DNA of 64,000 nt from Verrucomicrobiaceae bacterium (GCA_028293825.1 JAQGNY010000042.1:1-64000), one strand, 5' to 3'. Numbered from the stretch's first letter, positions 45,401 through 53,846 are shown. A program made the numbers and translations. Notes: generated from the letters alone by a model not told the origin.

Positions 45401-45432
45401 GGCAACAACACGATATTGAGCAGTGATTTCAC
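39466..45432 (-). CDS. Bacterial alpha-2-macroglobulin with thioester
   Basis: About 1988 residues from GTG 45432, chosen because AAGGAGG lies 4 bases upstream; TTG 45504 would add 24 very basic residues and has no such site. A membrane helix ('IFVACIAIVAASFAGYRWY', about residues 60-78) takes the place of the lipoprotein signal found in E. coli YfhM, so this version is inner-membrane anchored. The rest carries the macroglobulin (MG) repeats, 'FLFSDRGIYRPGENVHIG', and the thioester motif C-T-E-Q (Cys1511-Gln1514), so it should trap proteases covalently. An acidic Glu/Asp/Gly-rich insertion lies near residues 590-625. pbpC follows four bases later. Confidence 0.93.
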   Translation of the reverse strand: MKSLLNIVLLPFRLLARLIAAVLGALFGRWQWQSPTWMQWCSAKSSQLWSHCKANPKRSASIFVACIAIVAASFAGYRWYQLRPKPVETTFSYTAPPLTVWDDVKAKYVIQPLVVQFSDSAAPLSAIGQPVKSGISMSPNIAGSWRWEDDKKLVFQPANDWPVGASFTVDFDKKKFFAPQVRLDTYDFSFQSAPFTTTVVSNEFYQDPVDPQLKKLVASIHFSHPVETADFEKRIAITLAKDATFLGLNADATGFAVTYDKQRLNAYIHSRTLQLPREDTRMLLTLDKGIRSARGGDGTPAKIESSITVPGRFSLQFPNLSMTLVDNEHFEPEQVLLLESSAPLAGDALKNKVKAWLLPAYRPGAKEAEKKYLYAWSKTEIGKDIIAQSEALPLEQIPGEDAAQSLHSFKFHAPVGRSVYVEVAEGVQAVGGSQSGKPFTNIVQVQPYPRALNMLGDGAILSLSGERKIGFMARGVDGVQIEVGRLLANQLHQLVDVNFGPFAKPNMSSVTSDRLVERFIEKRKLVVQGPGKPVYDSIDLGAYLKDKSHSRYGIFLIKMTEAQPDADSAAADEDADTQQDSRDAESGEGGEGEYDQGASEYGESNYDQNDTRLVVITDLGLLVKRELDGSQVVFVQSIHTGLPVAGVKIDLLGRNGLAVQTQTSDANGKARFAPVDKLLRDKTPLLFTAEKDGDISFLPLNRGDRQLNLSRFDIGGIENNRDANRLSAFLFSDRGIYRPGENVHIGTIVRTQDWRAALDGIPVEAEVTDPRGMTLLRQKMQLGKAGFEELNWSTQPSSPTGHYQVSLYLVKNEDRKILLGSTSVRVQEFEPDRMKVSAQLSDQPADGWLTPDQIQARVKAMQLFGAPAANRRVEAEMKITPAVPAFARYRDYVFFDRTKLNESYSDTLAPATTDDNGDAKFDLNLTRFERATYRLSILARAFEAEGGRNVAAFSAALVSSAPYLVGVKAEEELGYLQRDSKHASRWLAVDQKLNGIALADIKQEWVQRKFVSVLTKQNNGTYRYQSRRKDIVRDTKPLALAANGSDIELPTSEAGDFSLVLRDKDGLELNRLEYSVVGAANLSRSLERNAELQIKLDKKEYEPGDTIELSIQAPYIGSGLITIERDKVYQHIWFKTSTTSSVQKIKLPDDFEGNGYVSVQFLRDPSSDEIFMSPLSYGVMPFAVSLQHRTEPVKVEALPLVKPGQDLKLHVSTEKPSRVVVFAIDEGILQVAGYKKPEPLSFFFQKRMLDVRTAQILDLILPEFQQLLNAAAPGGDGDASLGRHVNPFKRKNRPPTAYWSGIVDVDASGKDLHYTVPDYYNGKLHIFAVAVSAQTIGVYEGGSEVRGDLILSPNLPAMVATGDEFNVSVSIFNNVKGSASPINLQAITSPGLTVIGDKQIKLTIAEQKEGVAQLRLKATDALGAAEIKFVATINDKGVDKKVNATESLSVRPASTYRVQTTADRQTRDKLTLKLSRDLYKEYRDVHAVYGYSPLAWSSGLSAYLANYPYSCTEQLVSMGMPALLLGAHPELGKIIDANKPENSFDELIKTLRTRQNDEGGFGLWSSTTEVAPWPSIYAIHFLLEAKERGRNVPADVLANANSWLRREAGPRGDSLDDMRARAYAIYLLTRQGVVTSELLGTLQHELDARYAKEWPNDLTAAYVAGSYRLLQKTDLAEKIIKHVNWSQDVKNPALDPIAHGDYYDALIHDSQLLYIIAKQFPSQLRAVPATVLDNMGKQISGNRYSSLSAAYLLLALESYASAAAEQGGTLAIAEVDAAGNAKALPLPAGLIAKAAIGIDAKSVQFNREGNLPAFYSVVESGFDRTQPATEAREGLEIQRDYLDLKGNAISSVDVGAEFLVRLRLRTVDRDNAGQIAVVDLLPGGIEPVIERAVAVDPTANVDEAAPAPTALPIGVAAQSSWHPQFAEVRDDRMVLYGYLNRDVATFVYRVRATNVGEFQTPAPYAEGMYHRELYARGLGGKLSITPAK

Positions 45433-45574
45433 AAAACCTCCTTTTTTAGTTTCTTCTTTTGCTTTTTTTACGTTCTTCTTTTTTCTTTGCCGCGATCCCG
45501 ACAAGATGCAGATTCGAGCAACCGCACCGCTACATCAAAGCCAAGCTGGTGCCGCACAATTTACTGCATCGGAA

Positions 45575-45608
45575 ATAAAAAAACCGCCTTGCGGCGGCTT
45601 TTTATTTT
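45575..45608 (-). terminator. Intrinsic terminator after gap
   Basis: Minus strand: GCCGCC-GCAA-GGCGGT followed by a T-run, just after the gap stop codon. A-runs on the other side make it symmetrical, but no plus-strand gene needs it. Confidence 0.92.
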
Positions 45609-45616
45609 GATGCTGA

Positions 45617-47083
45617 TCAGGCTTCTTTCGGATACATCTTGTAAGTGACGCCGGCCATTTTTTCCAGGCACCGGTGCACTTGGCAGCTGTAACCGAATTC
45701 GTTGTCGTACCAGCAGTACAACACGACGCTGCTGCCGTTAACGATGGTCGCTTCGGCGTCGTAAATGCTGGCGTGACGCGAGCCGACCAGATCGGTCGAA
45801 ACCACTTCCGGCGAGTTCGAATAATCGATCTGTTTACGCAGTGGTGAACGCAGCGCAATGTTGCGCATATATTCGTTGATTTCCTGCACGGTGGTTTCGC
45901 GTTTTAGATTCAATTTCAGAATCGCCAGCGAGACATTCGGCGTCGGTACGCGAATCGCGTTGCCGGTCAGTTTGCCGAGCAGATGCGGTAATACTTTGCT
46001 GACTGCCTTGGCCGCGCCGGTTTCGGTGATAACGAGGTTCAACGGCGCGCTGCGACCGCGACGTTTCGACGGGTGGTAATTGTCGATCAGGTTCTGGTCG
46101 TTGGTGTACGAGTGCACGGTTTCGACGTGGCCGTTGATGATGCCGAAATGATCGTCGATCACTTTCAGCGGCGGCACGATGGCGTTGGTGGTGCAGCTGG
46201 CGGCGGTGATGATCTGATCGTCCGGCAGGATTTCGTTGTCGTTGACGCCGAACACGATATTTTTCAAATCGCCCTTACCCGGTGCGGTCAGGATGACTTT
46301 GCTGACGCCCGGCGATTGCAAATGTTTGGACAGACCTTCGCGGTCGCTCCATTTGCCGGTGTTGTCGACCACGATGGCATCGCTGATGCCGTACTGCGTG
46401 TAATCGATGGCATCCGGGGAATCGCCGTAGATCACCAGCACTTCGTTGCCGTTACAGATCAACGACTGACGCTCTTCATCGACCCGAATGGTGCCGTCGA
46501 ATTTGCCGTGGACCGAATCGCGTTGCAGCAGGCTGGCGCGCTTCGTTAAGTCATCAGGGCTTTTGCCCTTGCGCACGACGATCGCACGCAGACGTAGGTT
46601 GTCGCCAGAACCGGTCTTCTCGATCAGCAAACGTGCCATCAGGCGGCCGATACGACCGAAGCCGAACAGCACCACATCGCGCGGTTTGGCGATCGGTTTA
46701 ACATCGACACCGATCAGATCGGCGACTTGCTCACGCACGAAATCATCGACGGAAATGCCACTGCTTTTCGCTTTGTCGTACATCACTGCAATATGGCCGG
46801 CATCGATGTGCGCGGTGCCGAGATTCAATGCGGCCAGTGCTTTAACGACCGGAAAGGTTTCGAATTCGGACAGCTCGTTTTGCTCGACCTGACGCACGAA
46901 GCGGTGCGCCTGCATGATGTCGAGCGGTGATTTATTCACCAGCGGCTGACCGTAGATGTAGGTTTTGACGTTGTTTTCGCGGTACAGCTTCCCGACCAGT
47001 GGAATCAGGCCTTCGGCCAATGCTTCACGCTGTTTCCAATCTTTGAAGTAATCGTCGGGACGATTGCGTTTTCTCTGTTCCAT
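45617..47083 (-). CDS. Glyceraldehyde-3-phosphate dehydrogenase with N-terminal extension
   Basis: The start is ATG 47083 (M-E-Q-R-K-R-N), with AGGTG just upstream. 488 residues, about 130 more than classical GAPDH. The Rossmann motif 'VVLFGFGRIGRLMARLL' begins near residue 138, the catalytic Cys is in 'AASCTTNAIVPPLKVI', and 'HSYTNDQNLIDNYHPSKRRGRSAP' and 'WYDNEFGYSCQ' are the later landmarks. The N-terminal 130 residues are helical and match the extended GapA type that sits beside mfd in Pseudomonas. It is divergent from mfd across 260 bases. Confidence 0.93.
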   Translation of the reverse strand: MEQRKRNRPDDYFKDWKQREALAEGLIPLVGKLYRENNVKTYIYGQPLVNKSPLDIMQAHRFVRQVEQNELSEFETFPVVKALAALNLGTAHIDAGHIAVMYDKAKSSGISVDDFVREQVADLIGVDVKPIAKPRDVVLFGFGRIGRLMARLLIEKTGSGDNLRLRAIVVRKGKSPDDLTKRASLLQRDSVHGKFDGTIRVDEERQSLICNGNEVLVIYGDSPDAIDYTQYGISDAIVVDNTGKWSDREGLSKHLQSPGVSKVILTAPGKGDLKNIVFGVNDNEILPDDQIITAASCTTNAIVPPLKVIDDHFGIINGHVETVHSYTNDQNLIDNYHPSKRRGRSAPLNLVITETGAAKAVSKVLPHLLGKLTGNAIRVPTPNVSLAILKLNLKRETTVQEINEYMRNIALRSPLRKQIDYSNSPEVVSTDLVGSRHASIYDAEATIVNGSSVVLYCWYDNEFGYSCQVHRCLEKMAGVTYKMYPKEA

Positions 47084-47344
47084 TGAAAGCACCTACGCCT
47101 GTGGGAATGATGAGAGCGGGAAATATAGCTGTAAAACCAGGCCGCGTATTATCTTTTATTCCCCGAATAACGCGCAACCGCCGCGCGCCGGCTAAATCCG
47201 ACCAGATCGTTATATGGCTCACGCTGTGTCCCGTTAAGCACGGCACAGGTCGTTCGCGCGTTGCAGCGGTCACGTTACAATTTATTCGCGCTCGGCGGCG
47301 GTCAGTTACAATGCCGCCTCGCAAACCGAGGTGCCCCATTCCCG

Positions 47345-50300
47345 ATGTCGCCGACCGCCGCCGCTTCTTCGATCACGTCCCCGTTAACCGCCACGGTGCA
47401 GCCGAAACCGGGTGACCGCCAGCGCTGGAGTCAGCTGCGCGGCAGCGCGATGAGTCTCGCCGTCGCCAGTGCCGCGCGCGAGTTACAGCAGCCGGTGGTG
47501 TGGGTCACGCGCGATACGGCCGCTGCGCGTCGGGCCGAGCAGGAGCTGCGCTTCTTCGCCGACGAACTCGACATTCTGCACCTGCCGGATTGGGAAACGC
47601 TGCCGTACGATACGTTTTCGCCGCACCAGGACATCATCTCCGAGCGCCTCACCACTCTTTATCATTTGCCCGAAACCAAACGAGGCGTGCTGGTCGTGCC
47701 GGTTTCGACATTGCTGCATCGACTACCGCCGCCTTCGTATCTACTCGCCAACAGCTTGATGATCGACAAGGGCCAGCAGCTCGATGTCGAGCAATTGCGC
47801 GAACGGCTCGCCAGCGCCGGCTATCGTTCGGTAACCACAGTTTATGAACACGGCGAATTTGCACAGCGCGGCTCACTGTTCGATATTTTCCCAATGGGCA
47901 GCACGCAGCCGTTTCGCATCGACCTGCTCGACGACGAAGTGGATTCGCTGCGCACATTTGACCCGGAAACGCAGCGCACCACCGATCAGGTCGAGCAAAT
48001 CCGCCTGCTGCCGGGCCGAGAGTTTCCGCTGACGCCGGCCGCGATCAAGGCATTCCGCGAACGCTGGCACGAGACCTTCGACGTCGATCATCGCCGTTGC
48101 ACCGTATATCAGGATGTCAGTCAGGGCATCGCGCCGGCCGGTATCGAATATTACCTGCCATTGTTTTTCGGCGATTGCGCCAGCCTGTTCGACTATCTGC
48201 CGGCGCACACGGTGATCTTTGCCGACCAGGGCATCGAAAACACGGCGCAGTCGTTTTGGAGCGAGGCCAGCGACCGTTACGAGCAGCGCCGCCATAATCT
48301 GGAGCGCCCAATTCTGGCGCCGGCGCGGATTTTCGAGCCGGTCGATCAACTGTTCGCGCGTTTCAAAACGCACCAGCAGATCACGTTGAGCGAAGCCGAT
48401 GGCGAAGCTGGCTCGGGCCAGACCGTTTTCGCCACGCTCACTCCGCCGCCACTGGCAATTGACGCCAAAGCCGAAGATCCGATTGCGGCGCTGCGGCGTT
48501 TTGCCTCGTCCGATCAGCGCGTGTTGCTCTGCGCCGAATCCGCCGGTCGACGCGAAACACTGCTTGATCTGCTCGCCCGCAATCATCTGAAACCGAAAGC
48601 CGTCGACAACTGGCATGCGTTCGCCACCGGCAAACAGACGCTGGCAATCACCGTCGCGCCGATCGACCGTGGTCTGCAATTGCCGGAACAACATCTTGCG
48701 CTGGTTACCGAAAGCCAATTGTTCGGCCAGCGCGTGCTGCAAACCCGGCGGCGCAAACGCCAGAGCGAAATCGCCGAAAACGCGGTACGCAATCTCAGCG
48801 AGCTGCGTATCGGCGCGGCGGTCGTGCATATCGATCACGGCGTCGGCCGTTACGCCGGCTTACAAACATTAGCGGTCGACGGCCAGGAAGCGGAATTCGT
48901 CACGCTCGAATACGCCGAAGGCGCGAAACTCTACGTGCCAGTGGCCTCGCTGCATTTGATCGGTCGCTACAGCGGCGGCGATCCCGAGCTGGCGCCGCTA
49001 CATCGGCTCGGCAACGATCACTGGCAAAAAGCCAAACGCAAAGCGGCGGAGCAAATTCGCGATGTCGCGGCGGAATTGCTCGATATCTACGCGCGGCGCG
49101 CCGCACGACCGGGTCAGGCGTTCGACGATCCCGGCCACGCTTACGATGCTTTCGCGGCCGGCTTCCCGTTCGAGGAAACGCCCGATCAACAGAGCGCCAT
49201 AGCGGCCGTGTTAGAAGACATGCAGGCGTCTACCGCGATGGATCGTCTGGTGTGCGGCGATGTCGGTTTCGGCAAAACCGAAGTGGCAATGCGCGCGGCC
49301 TTTATCGCGGTGCACAACGGCACACAGGTATCGATTCTGGTGCCAACGACATTATTAGCGCAGCAGCATTTCGAGTCGTTCAAAGATCGCTTCGCCGATT
49401 GGCCGGTAACTATCGAAGTGTTGTCGCGCTTTCGCTCCGCCGCCGATCAACAGCGCGTGCTCGAACGCCTCGCCGAAGGCAAGGTCGACATCCTGATCGG
49501 CACACATAAATTGCTGCAGGACGATGTGAAATATCACAACCTCGGCCTGCTGGTTATCGACGAAGAACATCGCTTCGGCGTACGCCAGAAAGAAAAACTG
49601 AAATCGTTCCGCGCGCAGGTCGATATTCTCACGCTCACCGCCACGCCGATTCCACGCACATTGAATATGGCGATGTCGGGCATGCGCGATCTGTCGATTA
49701 TCGCCACGCCGCCGGCGCGACGTTTATCGGTAAAAACCTTCGTGCGCCGCTACGACAATCCACTGATCAAAGAAGCGATTCAGCGCGAAATTCTGCGCGG
49801 CGGCCAGGTTTATTTTCTGCACAACGATGTAAAAACCATCGAGAAAACCGCGAAAGATTTGCTCGCGATGCTGCCGGAATTGCGCGTCGGTATTGGTCAC
49901 GGTCAAATGCGCGAGCGCGATCTTGAACAAGTGATGTCGGATTTTTATCACAAGCGCCACAACGTGCTGGTGTGCTCGACCATTATCGAAACCGGCATCG
50001 ACGTGCCGAACGCGAACACGATTATTATCGAACGCGCCGATAAATTCGGTCTCGCGCAATTGCACCAATTGCGCGGTCGTGTCGGTCGCTCGCACCATCA
50101 GGCGTATGCGTATTTACTCACCGGCGCCGAAACACAATTGACGCCGGATGCGGAGAAACGTCTTGAAGCCATCAGCATGGCTGAGGATCTAGGCGCCGGC
50201 TTCACGCTGGCGACGCACGATCTGGAAATTCGCGGTGCGGGGGAATTACTCGGCGAAGAACAAAGCGGGCAAATTCACACTATCGGCTTCACGCTGTATA

Positions 50301-50833
50301 TGGAAATGCTCGAGCGCGCGGTGAAAGCAATTAAAGCCGGCAAAACGCCGAATATCGACGAGCCGCTCGATCACGGCGCCGAAGTTAATTTGCGCCTGCC
50401 TGCGTTGATTCCGGAAGATTATTTGCCCGATGTGCAGGCGCGTTTGATTCTGTACAAGCGCATCGCCAACACCTCGGACGAAGACGGTTTGCGCGAGCTG
50501 CAAGTGGAAATGATCGATCGCTTCGGCCTGCTGCCGGATCAATTGAAAAACCTGATTCGCGTCACCGCATTGAAGCAACAAGCGCAGGTGCTCGGCATTC
50601 GCAAAATCGAGGCCGGCGCCAACGGCGGCAAACTCGAATTCGAAGCGCAACCAAATGTGGAGCCGCTGACACTTATTAAAATGGTGCAAAGCAAACCCGG
50701 CACGTATCGTTTGGCTGGCGCTGCCGCGTTATCGTTTACGGCGGATCTCGAAGAGAACGAACAGCGCTTTCAATTCGTCGAAAAATTAATTTCCGCATTA
50801 ACGCCAGCCAATGCTGAAAAACGCCGCGCTTGA
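47345..50833 (+). CDS. mfd: Transcription-repair coupling factor
   Basis: Removes RNA polymerase stalled at lesions and recruits UvrA. The start is ATG 47345, giving 1162 residues, close to the E. coli length of 1148; the longer frame reaches into the promoter region. N-terminal UvrB-like module ('LPDWETLPYDTFSPHQDIISERL'), RNA-polymerase-interacting CarD-like domain ('DHGVGRYAGLQTLAVDGQ', near residue 500), RecG-like helicase motors with Walker A 'CGDVGFGKTEVAMRAA' and 'DEEHRFGVRQKEK' (DEEH box), and 'IIIERADKFGLAQLHQLRGR'. The C-terminal TRCF domain ends near residue 1150. The ribosome site is weak. Confidence 0.97.
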   Translation: MSPTAAASSITSPLTATVQPKPGDRQRWSQLRGSAMSLAVASAARELQQPVVWVTRDTAAARRAEQELRFFADELDILHLPDWETLPYDTFSPHQDIISERLTTLYHLPETKRGVLVVPVSTLLHRLPPPSYLLANSLMIDKGQQLDVEQLRERLASAGYRSVTTVYEHGEFAQRGSLFDIFPMGSTQPFRIDLLDDEVDSLRTFDPETQRTTDQVEQIRLLPGREFPLTPAAIKAFRERWHETFDVDHRRCTVYQDVSQGIAPAGIEYYLPLFFGDCASLFDYLPAHTVIFADQGIENTAQSFWSEASDRYEQRRHNLERPILAPARIFEPVDQLFARFKTHQQITLSEADGEAGSGQTVFATLTPPPLAIDAKAEDPIAALRRFASSDQRVLLCAESAGRRETLLDLLARNHLKPKAVDNWHAFATGKQTLAITVAPIDRGLQLPEQHLALVTESQLFGQRVLQTRRRKRQSEIAENAVRNLSELRIGAAVVHIDHGVGRYAGLQTLAVDGQEAEFVTLEYAEGAKLYVPVASLHLIGRYSGGDPELAPLHRLGNDHWQKAKRKAAEQIRDVAAELLDIYARRAARPGQAFDDPGHAYDAFAAGFPFEETPDQQSAIAAVLEDMQASTAMDRLVCGDVGFGKTEVAMRAAFIAVHNGTQVSILVPTTLLAQQHFESFKDRFADWPVTIEVLSRFRSAADQQRVLERLAEGKVDILIGTHKLLQDDVKYHNLGLLVIDEEHRFGVRQKEKLKSFRAQVDILTLTATPIPRTLNMAMSGMRDLSIIATPPARRLSVKTFVRRYDNPLIKEAIQREILRGGQVYFLHNDVKTIEKTAKDLLAMLPELRVGIGHGQMRERDLEQVMSDFYHKRHNVLVCSTIIETGIDVPNANTIIIERADKFGLAQLHQLRGRVGRSHHQAYAYLLTGAETQLTPDAEKRLEAISMAEDLGAGFTLATHDLEIRGAGELLGEEQSGQIHTIGFTLYMEMLERAVKAIKAGKTPNIDEPLDHGAEVNLRLPALIPEDYLPDVQARLILYKRIANTSDEDGLRELQVEMIDRFGLLPDQLKNLIRVTALKQQAQVLGIRKIEAGANGGKLEFEAQPNVEPLTLIKMVQSKPGTYRLAGAAALSFTADLEENEQRFQFVEKLISALTPANAEKRRA

Positions 50834-50853
50834 AAGCCCATTAGGAATCGCCA

Positions 50854-51501
50854 GTGAAAAAAATTCTTTTTGCGTTATGTCTGCTAACCAGCTTTGTAGC
50901 GCAAGCCGATACGCTGTATCAGATCGAAATTATTGTTTTCGCACGGGACAGTGCCGAAGCCGAAAACGAAGAAAACTGGAGCAAGCATTATGATCTGCGT
51001 TACCCCGCGCAGACAGTAATGCTGCAAGCAGGCGGCGACGGCAGCGCAACGTATCAATCGTTACCCGCGGATACTTTTCAGCTAAATAAAGAAGCGGCTG
51101 CAATCGGCCAGCGTAGAAATATGCGCGTTTTAGCGCATCAAGCCTGGCTGCAACCGATCGAAGATCCGACCCGCGCAAAAAGTATTTTTATCAGTGGCGG
51201 CAAACAATTCGGCGCGCATCACGAGCTGGAAGGAACCATCGCATTAGGTGTCGAGCATTTCTTACGCGCCGATGCCAATTTATGGCTGAGTCGGTTTGCC
51301 GCGAATGGCGCTAGCGAAGGTCAGGCACTGCCATTACCGCCGGGAACGATGAGCGATTCCACTACATCGAATCAAATTGCCCCGACGCAAATCGTGGTAC
51401 TGCAAGAACAGCGACGCATGCGCAGCGGCGAACTGCACTATTTCGATCACCCGAAATTGGGATTATTGATTTTAGTCACACGCAAAACTGAAGCGCCCTA
51501 A
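50854..51501 (+). CDS. CsiV family periplasmic protein
   Basis: 215 residues from GTG 50854, with AGGAA about 9 bases upstream. A signal peptide ends near 'SFVAQA' (residue 18). The family's opening strand 'YQIEIIVFARDSAEAENEENW' is clear, with a later 'LWLSRF' strand and 'QIVVLQEQRRMRSGELHYFDHPKLGLLILV', which matches the conserved C-terminal segment. The name comes from a Vibrio peptidoglycan-binding regulator; in this lineage the function is undetermined. It follows mfd by 20 bases, and its stop overlaps the convergent phosphorylase stop by three bases. Confidence 0.85.
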   Translation: MKKILFALCLLTSFVAQADTLYQIEIIVFARDSAEAENEENWSKHYDLRYPAQTVMLQAGGDGSATYQSLPADTFQLNKEAAAIGQRRNMRVLAHQAWLQPIEDPTRAKSIFISGGKQFGAHHELEGTIALGVEHFLRADANLWLSRFAANGASEGQALPLPPGTMSDSTTSNQIAPTQIVVLQEQRRMRSGELHYFDHPKLGLLILVTRKTEAP

Positions 51502-52253
51502 TTCACTGGTGTCGTATTTGAGGCCAGCACTTCAGCAATAATTTTCGCAATCGCACCCATTCCCCGTGCGGAAACTTTCTGCATTTGCGCCACGGTAATT
51601 GCCTCACCACGCCCCGCTGCCAAATTAACCACCAAGCACAGCGACGCGTATTCAATATTGAGTTCGCGCGCGAGCGCCGCTTCCGGCATTGCCGTCATGC
51701 CGACAATGTCGCAGCCATCGCGTTGCAGTCGATTTATTTCCGCAGCCGACTCCAAACGCGGACCTTGCGTCGCGCCATAGACGCCCTGATCAATTGTTGG
51801 AATACCGATAGCTGCCGCAGCGGTGATCAGCGCGTGACGCAACGGCGCACTAAACGGTGAGGTGAAATCGACGTGCAGCAACGGCACATCGGCGCAATCA
51901 CTAAAGGTGTGTTCGCGCCCGTAGGTGTAATCGATGATCTGCTCTGGAATTACTAACGCCCCCACACTCGCGTCGGCTCCGATACCGCCGACGGTATTAA
52001 TAGCGATGATTTTGCTGCAACCGATTTTTTGCAGCGCCCAAATGTTTGCGCGGTAATTAATGCGATGTGGCGGGATTCGATGCGGATTGCCGTGTCGCGG
52101 CAAAAAAATCACCGATTGCTTTTGATGGCGATAAATCTGCAGCGGCGCGGAACACGCGCCATACGGCGTTTCGACGGAGTTTTCCTCGACATAATCGCCG
52201 CATGTGCTCATATCAAATCCGCTGCCGCCGATAATCGCGAAGACTTCACTCAT
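51498..52253 (-). CDS. S-methyl-5'-thioinosine phosphorylase (MTA/PNP family)
   Basis: Phosphorolyses methylthioinosine, formed by deamination of methylthioadenosine, in purine and methionine salvage. ATG 52253 is chosen because GGA lies 7 bases upstream of it; ATG 52259 is the alternative. 251 residues. 'IIGGSGFD' begins the protein; 'FLPRHGNPHRIPPHRINYRANI', 'AINTVGGIG', 'GATQGPRLES' and 'DIVGMTAMPEAALARELNI' are phosphorylase landmarks. MTA phosphorylases also fit this motif set, but the csiV/mfd neighbourhood favours the Pseudomonas-type thioinosine enzyme. No dedicated leader was seen. Confidence 0.85.
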   Translation of the reverse strand: MSEVFAIIGGSGFDMSTCGDYVEENSVETPYGACSAPLQIYRHQKQSVIFLPRHGNPHRIPPHRINYRANIWALQKIGCSKIIAINTVGGIGADASVGALVIPEQIIDYTYGREHTFSDCADVPLLHVDFTSPFSAPLRHALITAAAAIGIPTIDQGVYGATQGPRLESAAEINRLQRDGCDIVGMTAMPEAALARELNIEYASLCLVVNLAAGRGEAITVAQMQKVSARGMGAIAKIIAEVLASNTTPVN

Positions 52254-52389
52254 GAGCATTCCAATTAATTGAATACTTTTAAAGATAAAACACTTATTTC
52301 AATGTTCTCTAAAAGTATCACAGCGCGCTATTCGCTTGGAAATCGATAGCTGTTAAGGTTAAGCCCCGGCGCTGAGTGAGGACGATACG

Positions 52390-52701
52390 ATGCAGACTAT
52401 CGAAGCAAGCATAGGCACATGGTATGAAGACCTGCGATTCGGTACGCAATTCGAAGTTGTCACTCTCGATGAAGCCGAGCAGACCGTTGAAATTCAAATG
52501 CTCGATGGCGAAATCTGCGAATACGATTTCGATAGCTGGCGAGAAATGACGCTGTTGTCGATTGCGCAACCTGAAGATGCACGCAAATTAAATAACGAAC
52601 ATACCCGTCGCTCCTCAGATACCCCGTCAGACGCGTCCGAGCTCAATTCATTCGATGACGATGAACCCGATATCCTCAGCGACCACAACGATAACTTCTA
52701 A
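52390..52701 (+). CDS. Small acidic conserved protein (DUF6763-like)
   Basis: 103 residues. 'IGTWYEDLRFGTQFEVVTLDEAEQTVEIQMLDGEICEYDFDSWREM' (residues 8-53, in parts) resembles a small beta-barrel family, 'I-G-x-W-Y-x-D-L', that I recall as DUF6763 and that occurs near mfd or lexA in Pseudomonas relatives. The tail is Ser/Asp-rich and probably disordered. A start ATG at 52390 has GAGG about 7 bases upstream. Function unknown. Confidence 0.65.
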   Translation: MQTIEASIGTWYEDLRFGTQFEVVTLDEAEQTVEIQMLDGEICEYDFDSWREMTLLSIAQPEDARKLNNEHTRRSSDTPSDASELNSFDDDEPDILSDHNDNF

Positions 52702-52764
52702 ACCGATCGCGCAACGCCCTCCCCTTCAAGACAATTATTTCAGATAGTTGCTTTTGGCATTTCA

Positions 52765-52799
52765 CTGTATATAATCACAGCCACTGTATATACAGCCAG
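52765..52799 (+). promoter_or_regulatory. Two LexA (SOS) boxes upstream of lexA
   Basis: CTG-N10-CAG occurs at 52765-52780 and again at 52784-52799, only three bases apart and 11 bases before the lexA ATG. The spacing puts both operators on the same DNA region, as in autoregulated lexA promoters. Confidence 0.92.
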
Positions 52800-52809
52800 A
52801 GGCTCAGCC

Positions 52810-53412
52810 ATGAAGCTCACCGATCGCCAACAGGAAGTATTGGATCTTATTCGCCGCTACTCGGAAGAAACCGGCTATCCGCCCACGCGTGCGGAGATAG
52901 CTCGCGAATTAGGCTTCAAGTCAGCCAATGCCGCTGAGGAACATTTAAAGGCTCTCGCTCGCAAAGGTGCTATCGAAATGATTGCGGGTGCCTCGCGCGG
53001 GATACGTATCTCTGAGGAAAACAAAGGTATCCCAGTGCTAGGTCGCGTTGCCGCCGGCAATCCGATCCTCGCCCAAGAAAATATCGAAGAATACTGCTCA
53101 TTGCCGGCAAGCTTTTTTCACCCCGCTGCGGATTATTTTCTGCGCGTGAAAGGTGACAGCATGATCGAGGCCGGAATTTTCGAAGACGACTTACTTGCCG
53201 TGCACAGAACTACCGAAGCGGCCAACGGCCAAATAATTGTTGCCCGCATCAACGATGAAGTAACAGTCAAGCGTTTGCAACGCACTCGCAGCAAGCATCA
53301 ACTGCTGTTATTGCCGGAAAACGTCAATTACAAACCGATCGAAGTCGATTTGCGCGAGCAAAATTTTTCTATCGAAGGATTGAGTGTCGGCGTGTTACGG
53401 CGAGGTATTTGA
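52810..53412 (+). CDS. lexA: SOS repressor LexA
   Basis: 200 residues. N-terminal winged helix ('[20 protein letters not shown]', '[23 protein letters not shown]'), the autocleavage site Ala82-Gly83 in 'GRVAAGNPI', catalytic Ser117 in '[14 protein letters not shown]' and Lys154 in 'VTVKRLQR'. Represses SOS genes until RecA-stimulated self-cleavage. Two operators lie just upstream. sulA starts one base after the stop. Confidence 0.98.
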   Translation: MKLTDRQQEVLDLIRRYSEETGYPPTRAEIARELGFKSANAAEEHLKALARKGAIEMIAGASRGIRISEENKGIPVLGRVAAGNPILAQENIEEYCSLPASFFHPAADYFLRVKGDSMIEAGIFEDDLLAVHRTTEAANGQIIVARINDEVTVKRLQRTRSKHQLLLLPENVNYKPIEVDLREQNFSIEGLSVGVLRRGI

Positions 53413-53413
53413 T

Positions 53414-53824
53414 ATGGCGACGGCTCAATCACAGATAAACACTGGAACTCATTCAAATGCGGTCGATCGAGTTTCGGAATTTATTTTTTCAGGCGAGCCG
53501 CGCCAGCAATTTTCTCTTCTTTTGCCAGTTTTGAGTCATCTCAGCCATAAAGGTGATTCGCGCTGGTTAACCTGTATCGGCACTTCTTTTCTATCGAAAA
53601 AAGATTGTGCCGATTTTGATCTCGATTGGAGACGGCTTTTGCAAGTGTTGCCAAGCTCGCGCTGCGATGTTTTTGATATCGCTACGCGCGCACTGACGGC
53701 TGGCAAGAGTCATACGGTGGTGTGCTTTGCTTCCTCCGCAGCAATCAGTCAGCAGCAACTGCTGGTTTTAGAGCAGGCAGCACGCGTGGGTGAATGCCGC
53801 TGTATTGTGGTTCGCTACCGTTAA
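53414..53824 (+). CDS. sulA: SOS cell-division inhibitor SulA-like
   Basis: The ATG at 53414 is one base after the lexA stop, with CGAGG 8 bases upstream; an earlier in-frame start lies inside lexA. 136 residues with the RecA-like SulA core: 'VSEFIFSGEPRQQFSLLLPVL', 'LTCIGTSFLSKKDCADFDLDW' and the C-terminal strand 'CRCIVVRYR'. SulA blocks FtsZ polymerisation. Overall similarity is moderate, so the call rests largely on the lexA-sulA order known from Pseudomonas. Confidence 0.82.
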   Translation: MATAQSQINTGTHSNAVDRVSEFIFSGEPRQQFSLLLPVLSHLSHKGDSRWLTCIGTSFLSKKDCADFDLDWRRLLQVLPSSRCDVFDIATRALTAGKSHTVVCFASSAAISQQQLLVLEQAARVGECRCIVVRYR

Positions 53825-53846
53825 GCTCTTAAGCAATGCTGCTTGC

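Noticed and set aside
47873-48838. 321-codon open frame on the minus strand inside mfd
   Set aside because: It lies antisense within the clearly coding mfd gene, has no ribosome site and no recognisable domain; GC-rich codon bias opens such frames.
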